23,732 bases of DNA from CADCVW01 sp035644935 (GTDB lineage Bacteria > Pseudomonadota > Alphaproteobacteria > Sphingomonadales > Sphingomonadaceae), in the NCBI GenBank assembly GCA_035644935.1, contig DASQNO010000052.1, forward strand, positions 1-23,732, written 5' to 3'. The notes under the pieces are model-generated. The model did no database searches and was not told the origin of the DNA. It saw only the letters and a list, made by a program, of their open reading frames with translations. How positions within the stretch are numbered: the first letter of the stretch is position 1; every line of letters begins with the position of its first letter. Of the stretch, positions 1 to 7,844 are shown in pieces. Position numbers and translations under genes: made by a program.

Positions 1-1
1 G

Positions 2-454
2 CGGCTGGAATGGATCGTCGAGCGCGCCACCGAACTGGGCGTCGCGCGGCTGCTGCCCGTCGTCACCGACCGCACCATCGTCCGCACCGTCAAGCTCGAC
101 AAGCTGCGCGCGCACGTCCTCGAGGCCGCCGAGCAGTGCGAGCGCACCGCGCTGCCCGACCTGGCCGAGCCGGTATCGCTCGACCGCCTGCTCGCCGATT
201 GGCCCGCGGGGCGCGCGCTGCTGTTCGCCAACGAACGCGGCGGCGCTGGCGGGCCCGCGCACCCCGCGCCCGCCGCCATTCTCGTCGGCCCGGAAGGCGG
301 GTTCACCGACGCGGAGGTCGCCGCGATCGAAGCCCACCCCTGCGCCCGCGCGATCTCGCTGGGGCCGCGCATCCTGCGCGCCGACACGGCGTGCGTCGCC
401 GCGGTGGCCGCTTGGATGGCGACGAGCGGGGATTGGCCGGGCTCCGCGTCGTAG
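2..454 (+). CDS. rsmE: 16S rRNA (uracil-1498-N3)-methyltransferase, 3' part
   Basis: C-terminal 150 residues of an RsmE-type SPOUT methyltransferase; the 5' part lies outside the window. Family role: SAM-dependent N3 methylation of U1498 in the decoding region of 16S rRNA. Visible signatures are the opening RLEWIVERATELGV, then LPVVTDRT, the SAM-knot motif ILVGPEGGFTDAE and the C-terminal LGPRILRADTA, which are the classic conserved blocks of this family in the expected order. The frame runs from base 2 to a TAG at 452-454. It sits directly upstream of gshA on the same strand, an adjacency I recall from other alphaproteobacteria (not checked), with a palindromic repeat in the 196-bp gap. Nothing looks broken in the visible part. 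Confidence 0.93.
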   Translation, partial: RLEWIVERATELGVARLLPVVTDRTIVRTVKLDKLRAHVLEAAEQCERTALPDLAEPVSLDRLLADWPAGRALLFANERGGAGGPAHPAPAAILVGPEGGFTDAEVAAIEAHPCARAISLGPRILRADTACVAAVAAWMATSGDWPGSAS

Positions 455-461
455 CTTTTCC

Positions 462-578
462 CGTCATCCCGGCGAAAGCCGGGAGCCAAGGTCACGATGA
501 TCGTCATGAATGCGTCGAAGCGAAGTCTCCGCCTGATATGTTCGGTGATCTTGGGTCCCGGCTTTCGCCGGGATGACG
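462..578. repeat. 117-bp palindromic repeat, GTCATCCCGGCGAA family
   Basis: The outer arms are CGTCATCCCGGCGAAAGCC at the left and its near-perfect inverse, GGCTTTCGCCGGGATGACG, at the right. Each arm also contains a small hairpin (CCCGGC-gaaa-GCCGGG type). The element fills most of the rsmE-gshA gap. It has exactly the same length as the copy embedded in ligD at 6057-6173. The cores share the string GAAGCGAAGTC in opposite genomic orientation, so this looks like the same element inserted the other way round. Bases 579-650 hold no further recognisable signal. Confidence 0.85.
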
Positions 579-650
579 TGTCGGAGCAGGGATGACGCGG
601 GCGCAATGACGCATGGTGACGCGCCCCGCCCGCCCCGCTAAGCGCGCGCC

Positions 651-2024
651 ATGACGACGCGCACCGATCTTTCCACCGACGGCCCGCGCATCGAGTCGCG
701 CGCCGACCTGCTCGCCACCTTCTCGGGCGGTGAGAAGCCCCGGGACCGCTGGCGCATCGGCACCGAGCACGAGAAGTTCGTCTACTGCACCGCCGACCAC
801 CGCGCGCCCAGCTGGGACGAGCCCGGCGGCATCCGCGACCTGCTGATGGCGCTGACCGAGTTCGGCTGGACGCCGGTGGAGGAGGACGGCAAGGTCATCG
901 CGCTGACGGGCGCCGACGGCAGCATCAGCCTGGAGCCCGCGGGCCAGTTCGAACTGTCGGGCGCGCCGCTCGAGAATTTGCATCTGACCTGCGCCGAGGC
1001 CGGCCGGCACCTCAAGCAGGTCAAGGCCGCGGGCGACAGGCTGGGGCTGGGTTTCCTGGGCCTCGGCATGTGGCCGGACAAGGCGCGCGCCGACCTGCCT
1101 GTCATGCCCAAGGGCCGTTACAAGATCATGCTCAGCCACATGCCGCGCGTCGGCACGCTGGGGCTGGACATGATGCTGCGCACCTGCACGATCCAGGTCA
1201 ATCTCGACTATGCGAGCGAGGCCGACATGGCGCGCAAGTTCCGCGTCGGGCTTGCCCTGCAACCGCTGGCCACCGCGCTGTTCGCCAATTCGCCGTTTAC
1301 CGAAGGCAAGCCCAACGGCTTCGTCTCGTTCCGCAGCCACATCTGGTCCGACACCGACCCGCACCGCACGGGCATGCTGCCCTTCGTCTTCGAGGACGGG
1401 TTCGGGTACGAGCGCTATTGCGACTACGCACTCGACGTGCCGATGTACTTCGTCTTCCGCGACGGCAAGTATCTGGACGCCGCCGGCCTGTCGTTCCGCG
1501 ATTTCCTCGAAGGCCGGCTGTCGATCCTGCCCGGCGAGACGCCCACCGTCGCCGACTGGACCGACCACCTGTCCACCGCCTTTCCCGAGGTCCGCCTCAA
1601 GAGCTTCCTCGAGATGCGCGGCGCCGACGGCGGGCGGTGGAGCAAGATCTGCGCGCTGCCCGCGCTCTGGGTCGGGCTGCTGTACGACGAAAATGCGCTG
1701 GGTGCCGCCTGGGACGAGGTCAAAGACTGGTCGATCGAGGAGCGCCAAACGCTGCGCGACGCCGTTCCGCGCGAAGGCCTGCGCGCCGCGGTGCCCGGCG
1801 GCGGCATGTTGCGCGACCTGGGCGCCCGCGTCCTCGACATCGCCGCCGCCGGCCTCACCGCGCGCGCGCGCCTCAACGCATCGGGGGACAACGAAGGCGG
1901 CTTCCTAGACCCGCTGCGCGAGACGATCGCGACGGGCAAAACTCCCGCCGAACGCCTGCTCGACCGCTACAATGGCGAGTGGAACGGCGACATCAGCCGC
2001 ATCTATGAAGAGATGAGCTTTTAG
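651..2024 (+). CDS. gshA: glutamate-cysteine ligase, plant/alphaproteobacterial type
   Basis: 457 residues, full length for the plant/alphaproteobacterial class of glutamate-cysteine ligases. The family catalyses the ATP-dependent joining of L-glutamate and L-cysteine, the first and usually rate-limiting step of glutathione synthesis, in the cytosol. The substrate/metal-binding block RIGTEHEKFVY is at residues 35-45, followed by SLEPAGQFELSGAP around 95-108. Later conserved stretches include MLRTCTIQVNLDYASE, a typical central strand of the GCS2 fold, and PALWVGLLYD. The ATG at 651 is the start that places these blocks at normal distances; no strong Shine-Dalgarno is visible. It follows rsmE on the same strand. 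The 3' end faces ohr, and a palindromic repeat lies between them. Confidence 0.95.
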   Translation: MTTRTDLSTDGPRIESRADLLATFSGGEKPRDRWRIGTEHEKFVYCTADHRAPSWDEPGGIRDLLMALTEFGWTPVEEDGKVIALTGADGSISLEPAGQFELSGAPLENLHLTCAEAGRHLKQVKAAGDRLGLGFLGLGMWPDKARADLPVMPKGRYKIMLSHMPRVGTLGLDMMLRTCTIQVNLDYASEADMARKFRVGLALQPLATALFANSPFTEGKPNGFVSFRSHIWSDTDPHRTGMLPFVFEDGFGYERYCDYALDVPMYFVFRDGKYLDAAGLSFRDFLEGRLSILPGETPTVADWTDHLSTAFPEVRLKSFLEMRGADGGRWSKICALPALWVGLLYDENALGAAWDEVKDWSIEERQTLRDAVPREGLRAAVPGGGMLRDLGARVLDIAAAGLTARARLNASGDNEGGFLDPLRETIATGKTPAERLLDRYNGEWNGDISRIYEEMSF

Positions 2025-2031
2025 GCTCCTT

Positions 2032-2169
2032 CCGTCCTCCCCGGCTTTTGCCGGGGAGGGGGACCAGCGAAGCTGGTGGAGGGGCTCTTGTCGTGCGATT
2101 GAAAGAAGCCCCTCCACCATCCCGCTGCGCGGGACGGTCCCCCTCCCCTGCAAAAGCAGGGGAGGACGG
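2032..2169. repeat. 138-bp nested inverted repeat between convergent genes
   Basis: The left arm begins CCGTCCTCCCCGGCTTTTGC and the right arm ends in GCAGGGGAGGACGG. A second pair of arms lies inside (GTGGAGGGGCT near 2080-2092 and AGCCCCTCCAC near 2107-2119). It sits seven bases after the gshA stop and fifteen bases beyond the end of ohr, so the transcript of either strand can fold into a strong hairpin. A terminator role is inferred from position only. A related, longer copy is at 10045-10242. Confidence 0.8.
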
Positions 2170-2184
2170 TTACGTGCTTCCAGC

Positions 2185-2607
2185 CTACGCGATCGTCAGC
2201 CCGACATCGACATTGCCCCGCGTCGCGTTCGAATAAGGGCAGACCTGGTGCGCGGCGTCGACCAGGCGGCGGGCGTCCTCGGCCGGAACGCCGGGCAGGC
2301 TGACCGTTAGGTCCGCGGTGATGCCGAAGCCACCTTCCGAACGCGGGCCGATGCCGACTTCGGCGGTGACCGTCGCGTCGGCGGGAACGGTGACGCCTTC
2401 CTTGGCGGACACCGCCTTCATCGCGCCCAGGAAGCACGCCGAATAGCCGGCGGCGAACAGTTGTTCGGGGTTGTTGCCCTGGCCGTTGCCGCCCATTTCC
2501 TTGGGCACGCCGAGCTTGACGTCGAGGCTGCCGTCCTCCGTCCGGGCCGAGCCGTCGCGGCCTCCGGTGGCGGTGGCGGTGGTGCGGTACTTGACGTCGA
2601 CGCTCAT
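2185..2607 (-). CDS. ohr: Ohr-type organic hydroperoxide reductase (OsmC/Ohr family)
   Basis: 140 residues, the usual Ohr length. Ohr enzymes are cytosolic thiol peroxidases that reduce organic hydroperoxides using lipoylated partners. The peroxidatic cysteine is Cys58 in NNPEQLFAAGYSACFLGAM and the resolving one is Cys123 in QVCPYSNATRGN. Arg17 and Glu48 fit the conserved Arg and Glu that activate the reactive thiol in this family. The start at 2607 is well supported by GAGGAGA about six bases upstream on the minus strand. Most Ohr genes are controlled by the MarR-type repressor OhrR, but no ohrR gene or obvious operator is visible here. It could be labelled OsmC-like, but the CPYSNATRGN block is specific for Ohr. 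Confidence 0.93.
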   Translation of the reverse strand: MSVDVKYRTTATATGGRDGSARTEDGSLDVKLGVPKEMGGNGQGNNPEQLFAAGYSACFLGAMKAVSAKEGVTVPADATVTAEVGIGPRSEGGFGITADLTVSLPGVPAEDARRLVDAAHQVCPYSNATRGNVDVGLTIA

Positions 2608-2669
2608 GAAAATCTCCTCGGGGTGAGGCGATCAACTAGGAACGCAGCGGCTCCCGGGCAAGCGGTCGG

Positions 2670-3968
2670 CTACTCCGCCGCGACCGCACGCGGCCGGCGG
2701 CCGAGGGCGCGCACCCACGCCACCAGCCGCGGCACTGGTCCGTTGCGCTCCATCCACGCGGCATATTCCCGGTAGGCCGGGTCCATCCCCAGATGCTTCT
2801 CTTCGGTGCGCGCGCGCCAGTAGTACACGCCGGTGACGATCAACAGGATGGCGCTGTTGCGCGCCGCCTCGGCGAGGCTCCCCGACACCGACAGGAACGG
2901 CATCGACGACAGCCACCAGAACAAGGTCTTGGACACGTAGGCGGGGTGCTTGGTGATCGCATACGGCCCGTGGGTCAGGATGCCGCGGTGCGTCAGGTTG
3001 GAAAAGCGGAACCCGAACGCCACCGTCGCCCAGGCATAGACGGCGGTCAGCGTGACCAGCAGGAAGCCGATCAGGGCCTGCGCCGCCGGCTGCCCGTCTA
3101 GCCAGACGTTCCAGTCCGCCGTTCCGCGATGGTAGTTCAGCGGCCCGTCGTTCATCATCAGGATGAAGGGCGGGTAGCACATCAAGGCCGCCGCCCATCC
3201 GGCCGCGAACGGGTTGGCCGAGCGGATATGCGCGTCCAGCGGTTTCATGGTCAGCATGTAGCCGACGGTCGCGAACGTCACGTCGATCATGAACATCGCC
3301 CCGACGAGGTAGACGGAGAGGCTGACCGGGTTGGCCAGGATCTCCCAGGTCGGCCAGCGGATCGCGTCCGCCCAGTTGCCGGGCACGATGGACAGCATGA
3401 AGGCGAGGAAGAAGCCTTTCACGAACCACTGGCGCAGGTGCTCGTACACGCGTTCCTTGTCGAACGCGCCGCCGACCAGCAGCTGCCCGAAGTGCCATGC
3501 GTTGTCGCGCGGCTCAACCAGGCGGCGGTCGAGCCACAGCACGTAGGGGATCGCCGCCAGCGCCAGCGGCACCACCGACCAGCTGAGCAGCTGCATCGCG
3601 AAGCCGTAATTGCCGAAGCGCCCGTCCCAGTACCAGTTGCCCAGCGAATAGAAGATCGCGATGATCCCCCAGGTGGCGAACAGCCCGCCCAATTTGACCA
3701 GGCTGACGTCCAGCGTCTCGCCCCACGGCTTGGGCGCCCCGTCCCAGTCGACGCCGGTGGTCGGATTGCGGTGGACGCGGTCGACCAGCAGCGACCACAA
3801 CACCATCGGCACCCCGCACGCAGCCAGCGCCGCCAGTGCCGCATAGGGCCCGCTCATGTTGAAATAGCGCGCCACCGCGACCCAGGCGAACAGCCCGACG
3901 AGCCCGGCGACGCCGGTGCCGTCGCTCACCGCGGAACGCGGGCGGGGATCGGATGCGAGTGCGGCCAC
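2670..3968 (-). CDS. ICMT-family integral membrane protein
   Basis: 432 residues with about ten hydrophobic segments, for example near residues 18-36, 40-62, 90-110, 122-147, 215-240, 255-272, 294-318, 345-360 and 371-383. The C-terminal third carries the signature of the isoprenylcysteine carboxyl methyltransferase (ICMT) superfamily: HGPYAITKHPAYVSK (about 333-347), then RARTEEKHLG (385-394) and DPAYREYAAWM. These blocks form the SAM-binding pocket in known members, so a methyltransferase activity on a membrane-embedded lipophilic substrate is likely, but the substrate cannot be read from the sequence. It is about twice the size of minimal bacterial ICMT-like proteins; the N-terminal half adds membrane segments of unknown role. 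The start at 3968 is a GTG with a weak AAGG upstream; a second GTG at residue 14 is possible. Downstream on the same strand is ohr, 62 bp away. Confidence 0.8.
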   Translation of the reverse strand: MAALASDPRPRSAVSDGTGVAGLVGLFAWVAVARYFNMSGPYAALAALAACGVPMVLWSLLVDRVHRNPTTGVDWDGAPKPWGETLDVSLVKLGGLFATWGIIAIFYSLGNWYWDGRFGNYGFAMQLLSWSVVPLALAAIPYVLWLDRRLVEPRDNAWHFGQLLVGGAFDKERVYEHLRQWFVKGFFLAFMLSIVPGNWADAIRWPTWEILANPVSLSVYLVGAMFMIDVTFATVGYMLTMKPLDAHIRSANPFAAGWAAALMCYPPFILMMNDGPLNYHRGTADWNVWLDGQPAAQALIGFLLVTLTAVYAWATVAFGFRFSNLTHRGILTHGPYAITKHPAYVSKTLFWWLSSMPFLSVSGSLAEAARNSAILLIVTGVYYWRARTEEKHLGMDPAYREYAAWMERNGPVPRLVAWVRALGRRPRAVAAE

Positions 3969-4027
3969 GGGGACCTTATAGGAGGTGGCGGTAAGAAATG
4001 CGTGAAGAAGTGTACCCCGGCGACGAG

Positions 4028-4212
4028 AAGCCCCTCCCTTTCAAGGGAGGGGTTGGGGTGGGTGCGTCCGCGGCGGCTCGATGCCGCTGCGGACGCTTCG
4101 TTAGTCGAAATAAGCGCTCGCTTCGCTCGCCCCCACCCCAACCCGGCCGGGCGGCAGGATCGTCCCCCCGGACGGTCCCAAGAGCCGCCCGGCTCCTGAA
4201 GGGGAGGGGCTT
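4028..4212. repeat. 185-bp palindromic repeat with a nested palindrome in its right arm
   Basis: The left arm starts AAGCCCCTCCCTTTCAAGGG and continues into GGTTGGGGTGGG. The right arm reads CCCCACCCCAACCC, then is interrupted, and resumes as CTCCTGAAGGGGAGGGGCTT. The interruption is a separate inverted repeat of about 48 bp at 4145-4192, with end arms CCGGGCGGC and GCCGCCCGG and inner arms GATCGTCC/GGACGGTC. The element lies between the ICMT-family gene and the 3' end of ligD, ending four bases from the ligD stop codon. Confidence 0.8.
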
Positions 4213-4215
4213 ACA

Positions 4216-6768
4216 CTAAAACTTCGGCAGCGCCTGCTCCGCCTCACCCCAACCCCGCAATGCCTTCGAGCCCGCCCGCTCCAGCAACGCCTCCAGGTCG
4301 CCGATGCCGAAGTCCGCGCCTTTCATGCCATCCAGCTCGTCCCACGCGATCGGCGCCGCCACCGTCGCACCCGGCCGCGCGCGCGCAGAGTAAGGCATGA
4401 TGGCCGTCGCCCCGCGCTGGTTGCGCAGCCAGTCGAGGAAGATGCGCCCCTTGCGCTCGACCTTGCGGATGTTGGCGGTGAAATATTCGGGCTCGGCGGC
4501 GGCCAGCGCGCGGCTGAAGCGGTTGGCGAAGTCCTTGACCTCCGGCCACTCCGCCGTCTCATCGAGCGGCGCCACGACGTGAAGCCCCTTGCCACCCGAC
4601 AGTAGCGGAAACGTCACCAGCCCCATGTCGGCAAGCAGCGCGCGCAGCTTCACCGCCGCCGCCTTGACCGCGTCGAAGCCCAGGCCTTCGTCGGGGTCGA
4701 GGTCGAAGACCAGCCGGTCGGGCTTCTCCAGTGCATCGACCTTGGATCCCCAGCCGTGGAATTCGATCGTGCCCATCTGCACGCAGGCGATCAGCCCCGC
4801 CGCGTCCTCGACGTACAGATAGTTTTCGGTGCCGCCCTTGGACTCGGTGATCGCCACCTGCTTGACGAGGTCGCCGAACGATCCGGCGTCGTGCTTCTGG
4901 AAGAAGCAGTGCTTGGCCCGTCCCTGCGGGCATCGCACCAGGCTGATCGGGCGTTTCGCGGTCCATTCCAGCATCGGGCCAGCGACGGCGGCGTAGTAGT
5001 CGGCCAGCTGCGCCTTGGTGATCCCGTCCTCGGGAAAAATTACCCGGTCACCGCTGGTGAGCTTGACCCCCGTCGCCGCCGCGCCGCCCGCGCCCGGTGT
5101 CGCCGCGACATGCGTTTCGCGCTCGCGCACCACGTCCGCCGCCGGCTTGTCCTCGCGCAACGCGATAAAGCTCGGGTGGCGCAACACGCCGTCCGCCGTC
5201 CATTCGGTGAACGCGACTTCCGCGACCAGCTTGGGCGCGATCCAACGCGCGCCGCGTACCGCCGCGCGCGGCGCCTTGACCGTCGGTTCGGCGCGCTCGA
5301 GCGGCGTCATCTTCTCCAGCAGCGCGTCGATGCCCGCCATGTCGAAGCCGGTCCCCGCCTTGCCCGCGTAGCGCAGCTCGCCGCCTTCATTGAGGCCGAG
5401 CAGCAGCGACCGGAACCCGCGGCCATTCTCACTCGGCGTCCAGCCGACGATCACGAACTCCTGCCGCCGGATGCATTTGACCTTGAGCCACGCCTGCGTC
5501 CGCTTGCCGCGATACGCCGCGTCCGCGCGCTTGGAGATGATGCCCTCCATGCCGCCGCGGCACATCGCCTCGAACATCGCCTCGCCGCTGCCGACGACGT
5601 GCTCGGCATAGTGGATCGGCGGCTCCGCGTTGGCGAACAAGGCCGCCAGCCGCCCCTTGCGCTCGATATTGGGCAGGTCGACCAGCTTCTCGCCGTCCTG
5701 CTCGAGAATATCGAAGCCGAAAAAGGCGAGGTTGCCGCCGCCCTCCTTGATCGACGCCTGCAGCGCCTGGAAATTGGGCCGCCCTTCCGCGTCCAGCACG
5801 ACGACCTCGCCGTCGATCAGCGCCGATCCCGGCAGCTTGAGGCCGGCGTCGGCCACGGCCCGGAAGCGGTCGGACCAGTCCTGCCCGGTCCGCGTGTACG
5901 TGCGGGCCTCGCCCCCTCCCACCGCGAGCAGGATGCGGTAGCCGTCGTACTTGGTCTCGTGGATATACTCGCCGCCCGCCGGCACGTGGTCCGCCAGCGT
6001 CGCCAGCTGCGGCGGCTGGAACTCGGGGAGGCGATCCGCCTTCTTCGGCCTCTTCCCGTCATCCCGGCGAACGCCGGGACCCAAGGTCACCGTGGTTTTC
6101 GCAACAGACGAAGAGGACTTCGCTTCGCTGTCGGACTTCGCGTTCTTGGGTCCCGGCTTTCGCCGGGATGACGATGGCGTCTCCACCTCCACCCCCGCCG
6201 CGATCTCCGCCATGGTCCGCCCGGTGGCGATGCTGGTCAGCTCGCGTTCGACCAGCGTATCGGACGCGCCGGCATGGTCGTCGGCGATCTTTCTGAGCAG
6301 CCAATTCTCGTTCTTCTCCCCCGCTCGCGGCTTCAGCCGGATCATGATCCACTCGCCCTTCATCCGCTCGCCCTCGAGCGTGAAGTGCAGGTGTCCCTCG
6401 TCCAAGGTCTTTCGCGGGTCCTTGCCGGGGTGCGGGATCCACGTCCCCCGGTCCCACAACATCACCGTGCCGCCGCCATATTCGCCCTTGGGGATCACCC
6501 CTTCGAACGTCGCGTAGGACAGCGGATGGTCCTCCGTCCGCACCGCCAGCCGTTTGTCGTCCGGATCGAGGCTTGGGCCCCGCGTCACCGCCCAGCTCTT
6601 CAGCACCCCGTCCAGCTCCAGCCGGAAATCATAGTGCAGCCGCGTCGCGTCGTGCTTCTGCACAATGAATGTCGATCCCCCCAGCGCCGCCGCCAGCCCA
6701 GGCGGCTCATTCGTTTTCGTGAAGTCCCGCTTGGCGTTGTACGCGTCGAGGCTGAGGTCCTTCTTCAT
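4216..6768 (-). CDS. ligD: ATP-dependent DNA ligase D (phosphoesterase-ligase-polymerase)
   Basis: 850 residues from the ATG at 6768; a TTG four codons upstream has no better support. LigD works with Ku in bacterial non-homologous end joining. Domain order is 3'-phosphoesterase, ligase, polymerase, as in Pseudomonas rather than Mycobacterium. The phosphoesterase spans about 1-180 (FIVQKHDATRLHYDFRLELD, with His39, His45 and Asp47). The ligase spans about 250-550, with the AMP-accepting Lys273 in ETKYDGYR and DGEVVVLD near 319. The polymerase (AEP/primase-like) spans about 565-850, with the metal-binding pair Asp689/Asp691 in VFDLDPDEG and SGGKGLH near 724. Residues about 199-238, in the linker between phosphoesterase and ligase, are encoded by an in-frame palindromic repeat (see 6057-6173). 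All catalytic motifs are intact, so the enzyme is probably functional. ku lies immediately upstream. Confidence 0.95.
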   Translation of the reverse strand: MKKDLSLDAYNAKRDFTKTNEPPGLAAALGGSTFIVQKHDATRLHYDFRLELDGVLKSWAVTRGPSLDPDDKRLAVRTEDHPLSYATFEGVIPKGEYGGGTVMLWDRGTWIPHPGKDPRKTLDEGHLHFTLEGERMKGEWIMIRLKPRAGEKNENWLLRKIADDHAGASDTLVERELTSIATGRTMAEIAAGVEVETPSSSRRKPGPKNAKSDSEAKSSSSVAKTTVTLGPGVRRDDGKRPKKADRLPEFQPPQLATLADHVPAGGEYIHETKYDGYRILLAVGGGEARTYTRTGQDWSDRFRAVADAGLKLPGSALIDGEVVVLDAEGRPNFQALQASIKEGGGNLAFFGFDILEQDGEKLVDLPNIERKGRLAALFANAEPPIHYAEHVVGSGEAMFEAMCRGGMEGIISKRADAAYRGKRTQAWLKVKCIRRQEFVIVGWTPSENGRGFRSLLLGLNEGGELRYAGKAGTGFDMAGIDALLEKMTPLERAEPTVKAPRAAVRGARWIAPKLVAEVAFTEWTADGVLRHPSFIALREDKPAADVVRERETHVAATPGAGGAAATGVKLTSGDRVIFPEDGITKAQLADYYAAVAGPMLEWTAKRPISLVRCPQGRAKHCFFQKHDAGSFGDLVKQVAITESKGGTENYLYVEDAAGLIACVQMGTIEFHGWGSKVDALEKPDRLVFDLDPDEGLGFDAVKAAAVKLRALLADMGLVTFPLLSGGKGLHVVAPLDETAEWPEVKDFANRFSRALAAAEPEYFTANIRKVERKGRIFLDWLRNQRGATAIMPYSARARPGATVAAPIAWDELDGMKGADFGIGDLEALLERAGSKALRGWGEAEQALPKF
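6057..6173. repeat. 117-bp palindromic repeat inserted in frame within ligD
   Basis: The arms CGTCATCCCGGCGAACGCC (left) and GGCTTTCGCCGGGATGACG (right) match the intergenic element at 462-578 almost base for base, and both copies are 117 bp, a multiple of three. Read on the minus strand as part of ligD it has no stop and encodes a Ser/Lys/Arg-rich stretch of about 39 residues that begins SSRRKPGPK and ends GPGVRRDD. The flanking ligD domains are intact. Confidence 0.9.
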
Positions 6769-6787
6769 CGGGCGGTACAACCAAACA

Positions 6788-6877
6788 CCGTTCGCCCTGA
6801 GCTTGTCGAAGGGCTTTCCTTCTTCTTCCCCCGGGAAAACAAGAAAGGAAGGGCTTCGACAGGCTCAGCCCGAACGG
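6788..6877. repeat. 90-bp inverted repeat between ku and ligD
   Basis: The left arm is CCGTTCGCCCTGAGCTTGTC and onward to GAAGGGCTTTCCTTC; the right arm is GAAAGGAAGGGCTTCGACAG and onward to CCCGAACGG. This is the CTGAGC-TTGTCGAAGG type of repeat common in sphingomonads. It fills the ku-ligD gap of about 120 bp, so a ku-ligD transcript would carry a strong hairpin between the two cistrons. Whether it attenuates ligD or stabilises ku mRNA cannot be told. Confidence 0.85.
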
Positions 6878-6889
6878 TGAAGAAGGACA

Positions 6890-7810
6890 TCACGCCCGCT
6901 TCCGCGTCGATGCGGCGCGCGCCGCCGTCTTGGCCGCCGGCGCGCGGGGCTTGGGCGGCGCTTTGGCCTTTGGCGCGACCGATCCGCTCGCCGGCTTAGC
7001 CGCAGGCTTGGCTGCCGGGTCCGCCCCCTTCTCCAAACTCTGCTTCAGCGCCGCCATCAGGTCGATGACGTTGGACCCGCCGCGCGGGGCGTCGTCCGCC
7101 TCCGGCGTCACCTTCTTGCCCTTGTTCTTGAGCTTCTCGTCGATCAGCGCCTTGACCGCGTCGATATAGCGGTCGTGGTAATTGGCCGCGTCAAAGGGCG
7201 CCGCCTTTTTCTCGATCAGCGTCGTCGCCAGATCGAGCAGGTCCGGGTCCGGCGCCGCGTCCGCGATTTCGCGAAAGAAGCCCTGCGCCTTGTTGACCTC
7301 GTCGGCGTAGCGCAGCGTTTCCAGCACCATGCCGCGCCCGCACGCCTTCAGGCTGACGACATATTCGCGCCCGCGCAGCGCGAGCTGGCCGAGCCCGACC
7401 TTTTTGGTCTTCTTCAACGCCTCGCGCAGCACCACGAATGCTTCTTCCGCCAGATCGTCGGCGGGCACGACGTAGTAGGGCTTCTCGTAATAAACCTGGT
7501 CGATCTCGTGCAGGTCGACGAACTGCGTCAGCTCCAGCGTTTTCTTGGACTCCAGCTTGACCGCGTCCAGCTCGCTTTCGTCGACCAGGACGTAGCTGCC
7601 CTTCTCGTATTCGTAGCCCTTGACGATCTCGTCCGGGTCCACGGGTCCCACGCCCTGCACCGACTTTTCGTACTTGATCGGCTTGCCCGTCGGCTCGTGG
7701 ATCTGCCGGAACGACACGCTCGCCCCCGACTTGGTCGCCGAGTAGATTTCGACCGGGATCGACACCAGCGCCAGCCTGATTTGTCCCTGCCAATAGGCCC
7801 GTGCCGCCAT
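6890..7810 (-). CDS. ku: non-homologous end-joining protein Ku
   Basis: 306 residues from the ATG at 7810. Bacterial Ku forms a homodimeric ring that threads onto double-strand ends and recruits LigD. The opening MAARAYWQGQIRLALVSIPV is the family's typical N-terminus. The core follows with IHEPTGKPIKYEK, YEKGSYVLVDESELDAV, YYEKPYYVVP and KALIDEKLKNKGK. After about residue 255 comes a low-complexity Ala/Pro/Lys tail, like the basic C-terminal extensions that aid DNA and LigD binding in other Ku proteins. This start is preferred over a codon 12 residues upstream because AAGGG lies nine bases before it and it matches the conserved N-terminus. It is divergent from the HIT gene and upstream of ligD, from which it is separated by a palindromic repeat. 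Confidence 0.95.
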   Translation of the reverse strand: MAARAYWQGQIRLALVSIPVEIYSATKSGASVSFRQIHEPTGKPIKYEKSVQGVGPVDPDEIVKGYEYEKGSYVLVDESELDAVKLESKKTLELTQFVDLHEIDQVYYEKPYYVVPADDLAEEAFVVLREALKKTKKVGLGQLALRGREYVVSLKACGRGMVLETLRYADEVNKAQGFFREIADAAPDPDLLDLATTLIEKKAAPFDAANYHDRYIDAVKALIDEKLKNKGKKVTPEADDAPRGGSNVIDLMAALKQSLEKGADPAAKPAAKPASGSVAPKAKAPPKPRAPAAKTAARAASTRKRA

Positions 7811-7844
7811 GTTGCGCCCTTTTGATTCGTTACCGAACCGATTC

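Noticed and set aside
10..576. 188-codon Arg-rich frame overlapping rsmE
   Set aside because: It is out of frame with the RsmE motifs and ends inside the palindromic repeat; composition is that of a frame-shifted shadow.
504..1748. 414-codon open frame on the minus strand opposite gshA
   Set aside because: It is the antisense shadow of a high-GC gene: low-complexity Arg/Ala/Gly/Val composition, no recognisable domain, and the + frame encodes a clear full-length GshA.
2032..2169. Short-spaced repeats considered as a CRISPR array
   Set aside because: The structure is a single nested inverted repeat, not regularly spaced direct repeats with unique spacers; no cas genes are present.
4756..6171. 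471-codon open frame on the plus strand opposite ligD
   Set aside because: His/Arg/Ala/Asp-rich shadow without domains; the minus strand carries all LigD catalytic motifs. Part of it is simply the palindromic repeat read in another frame.
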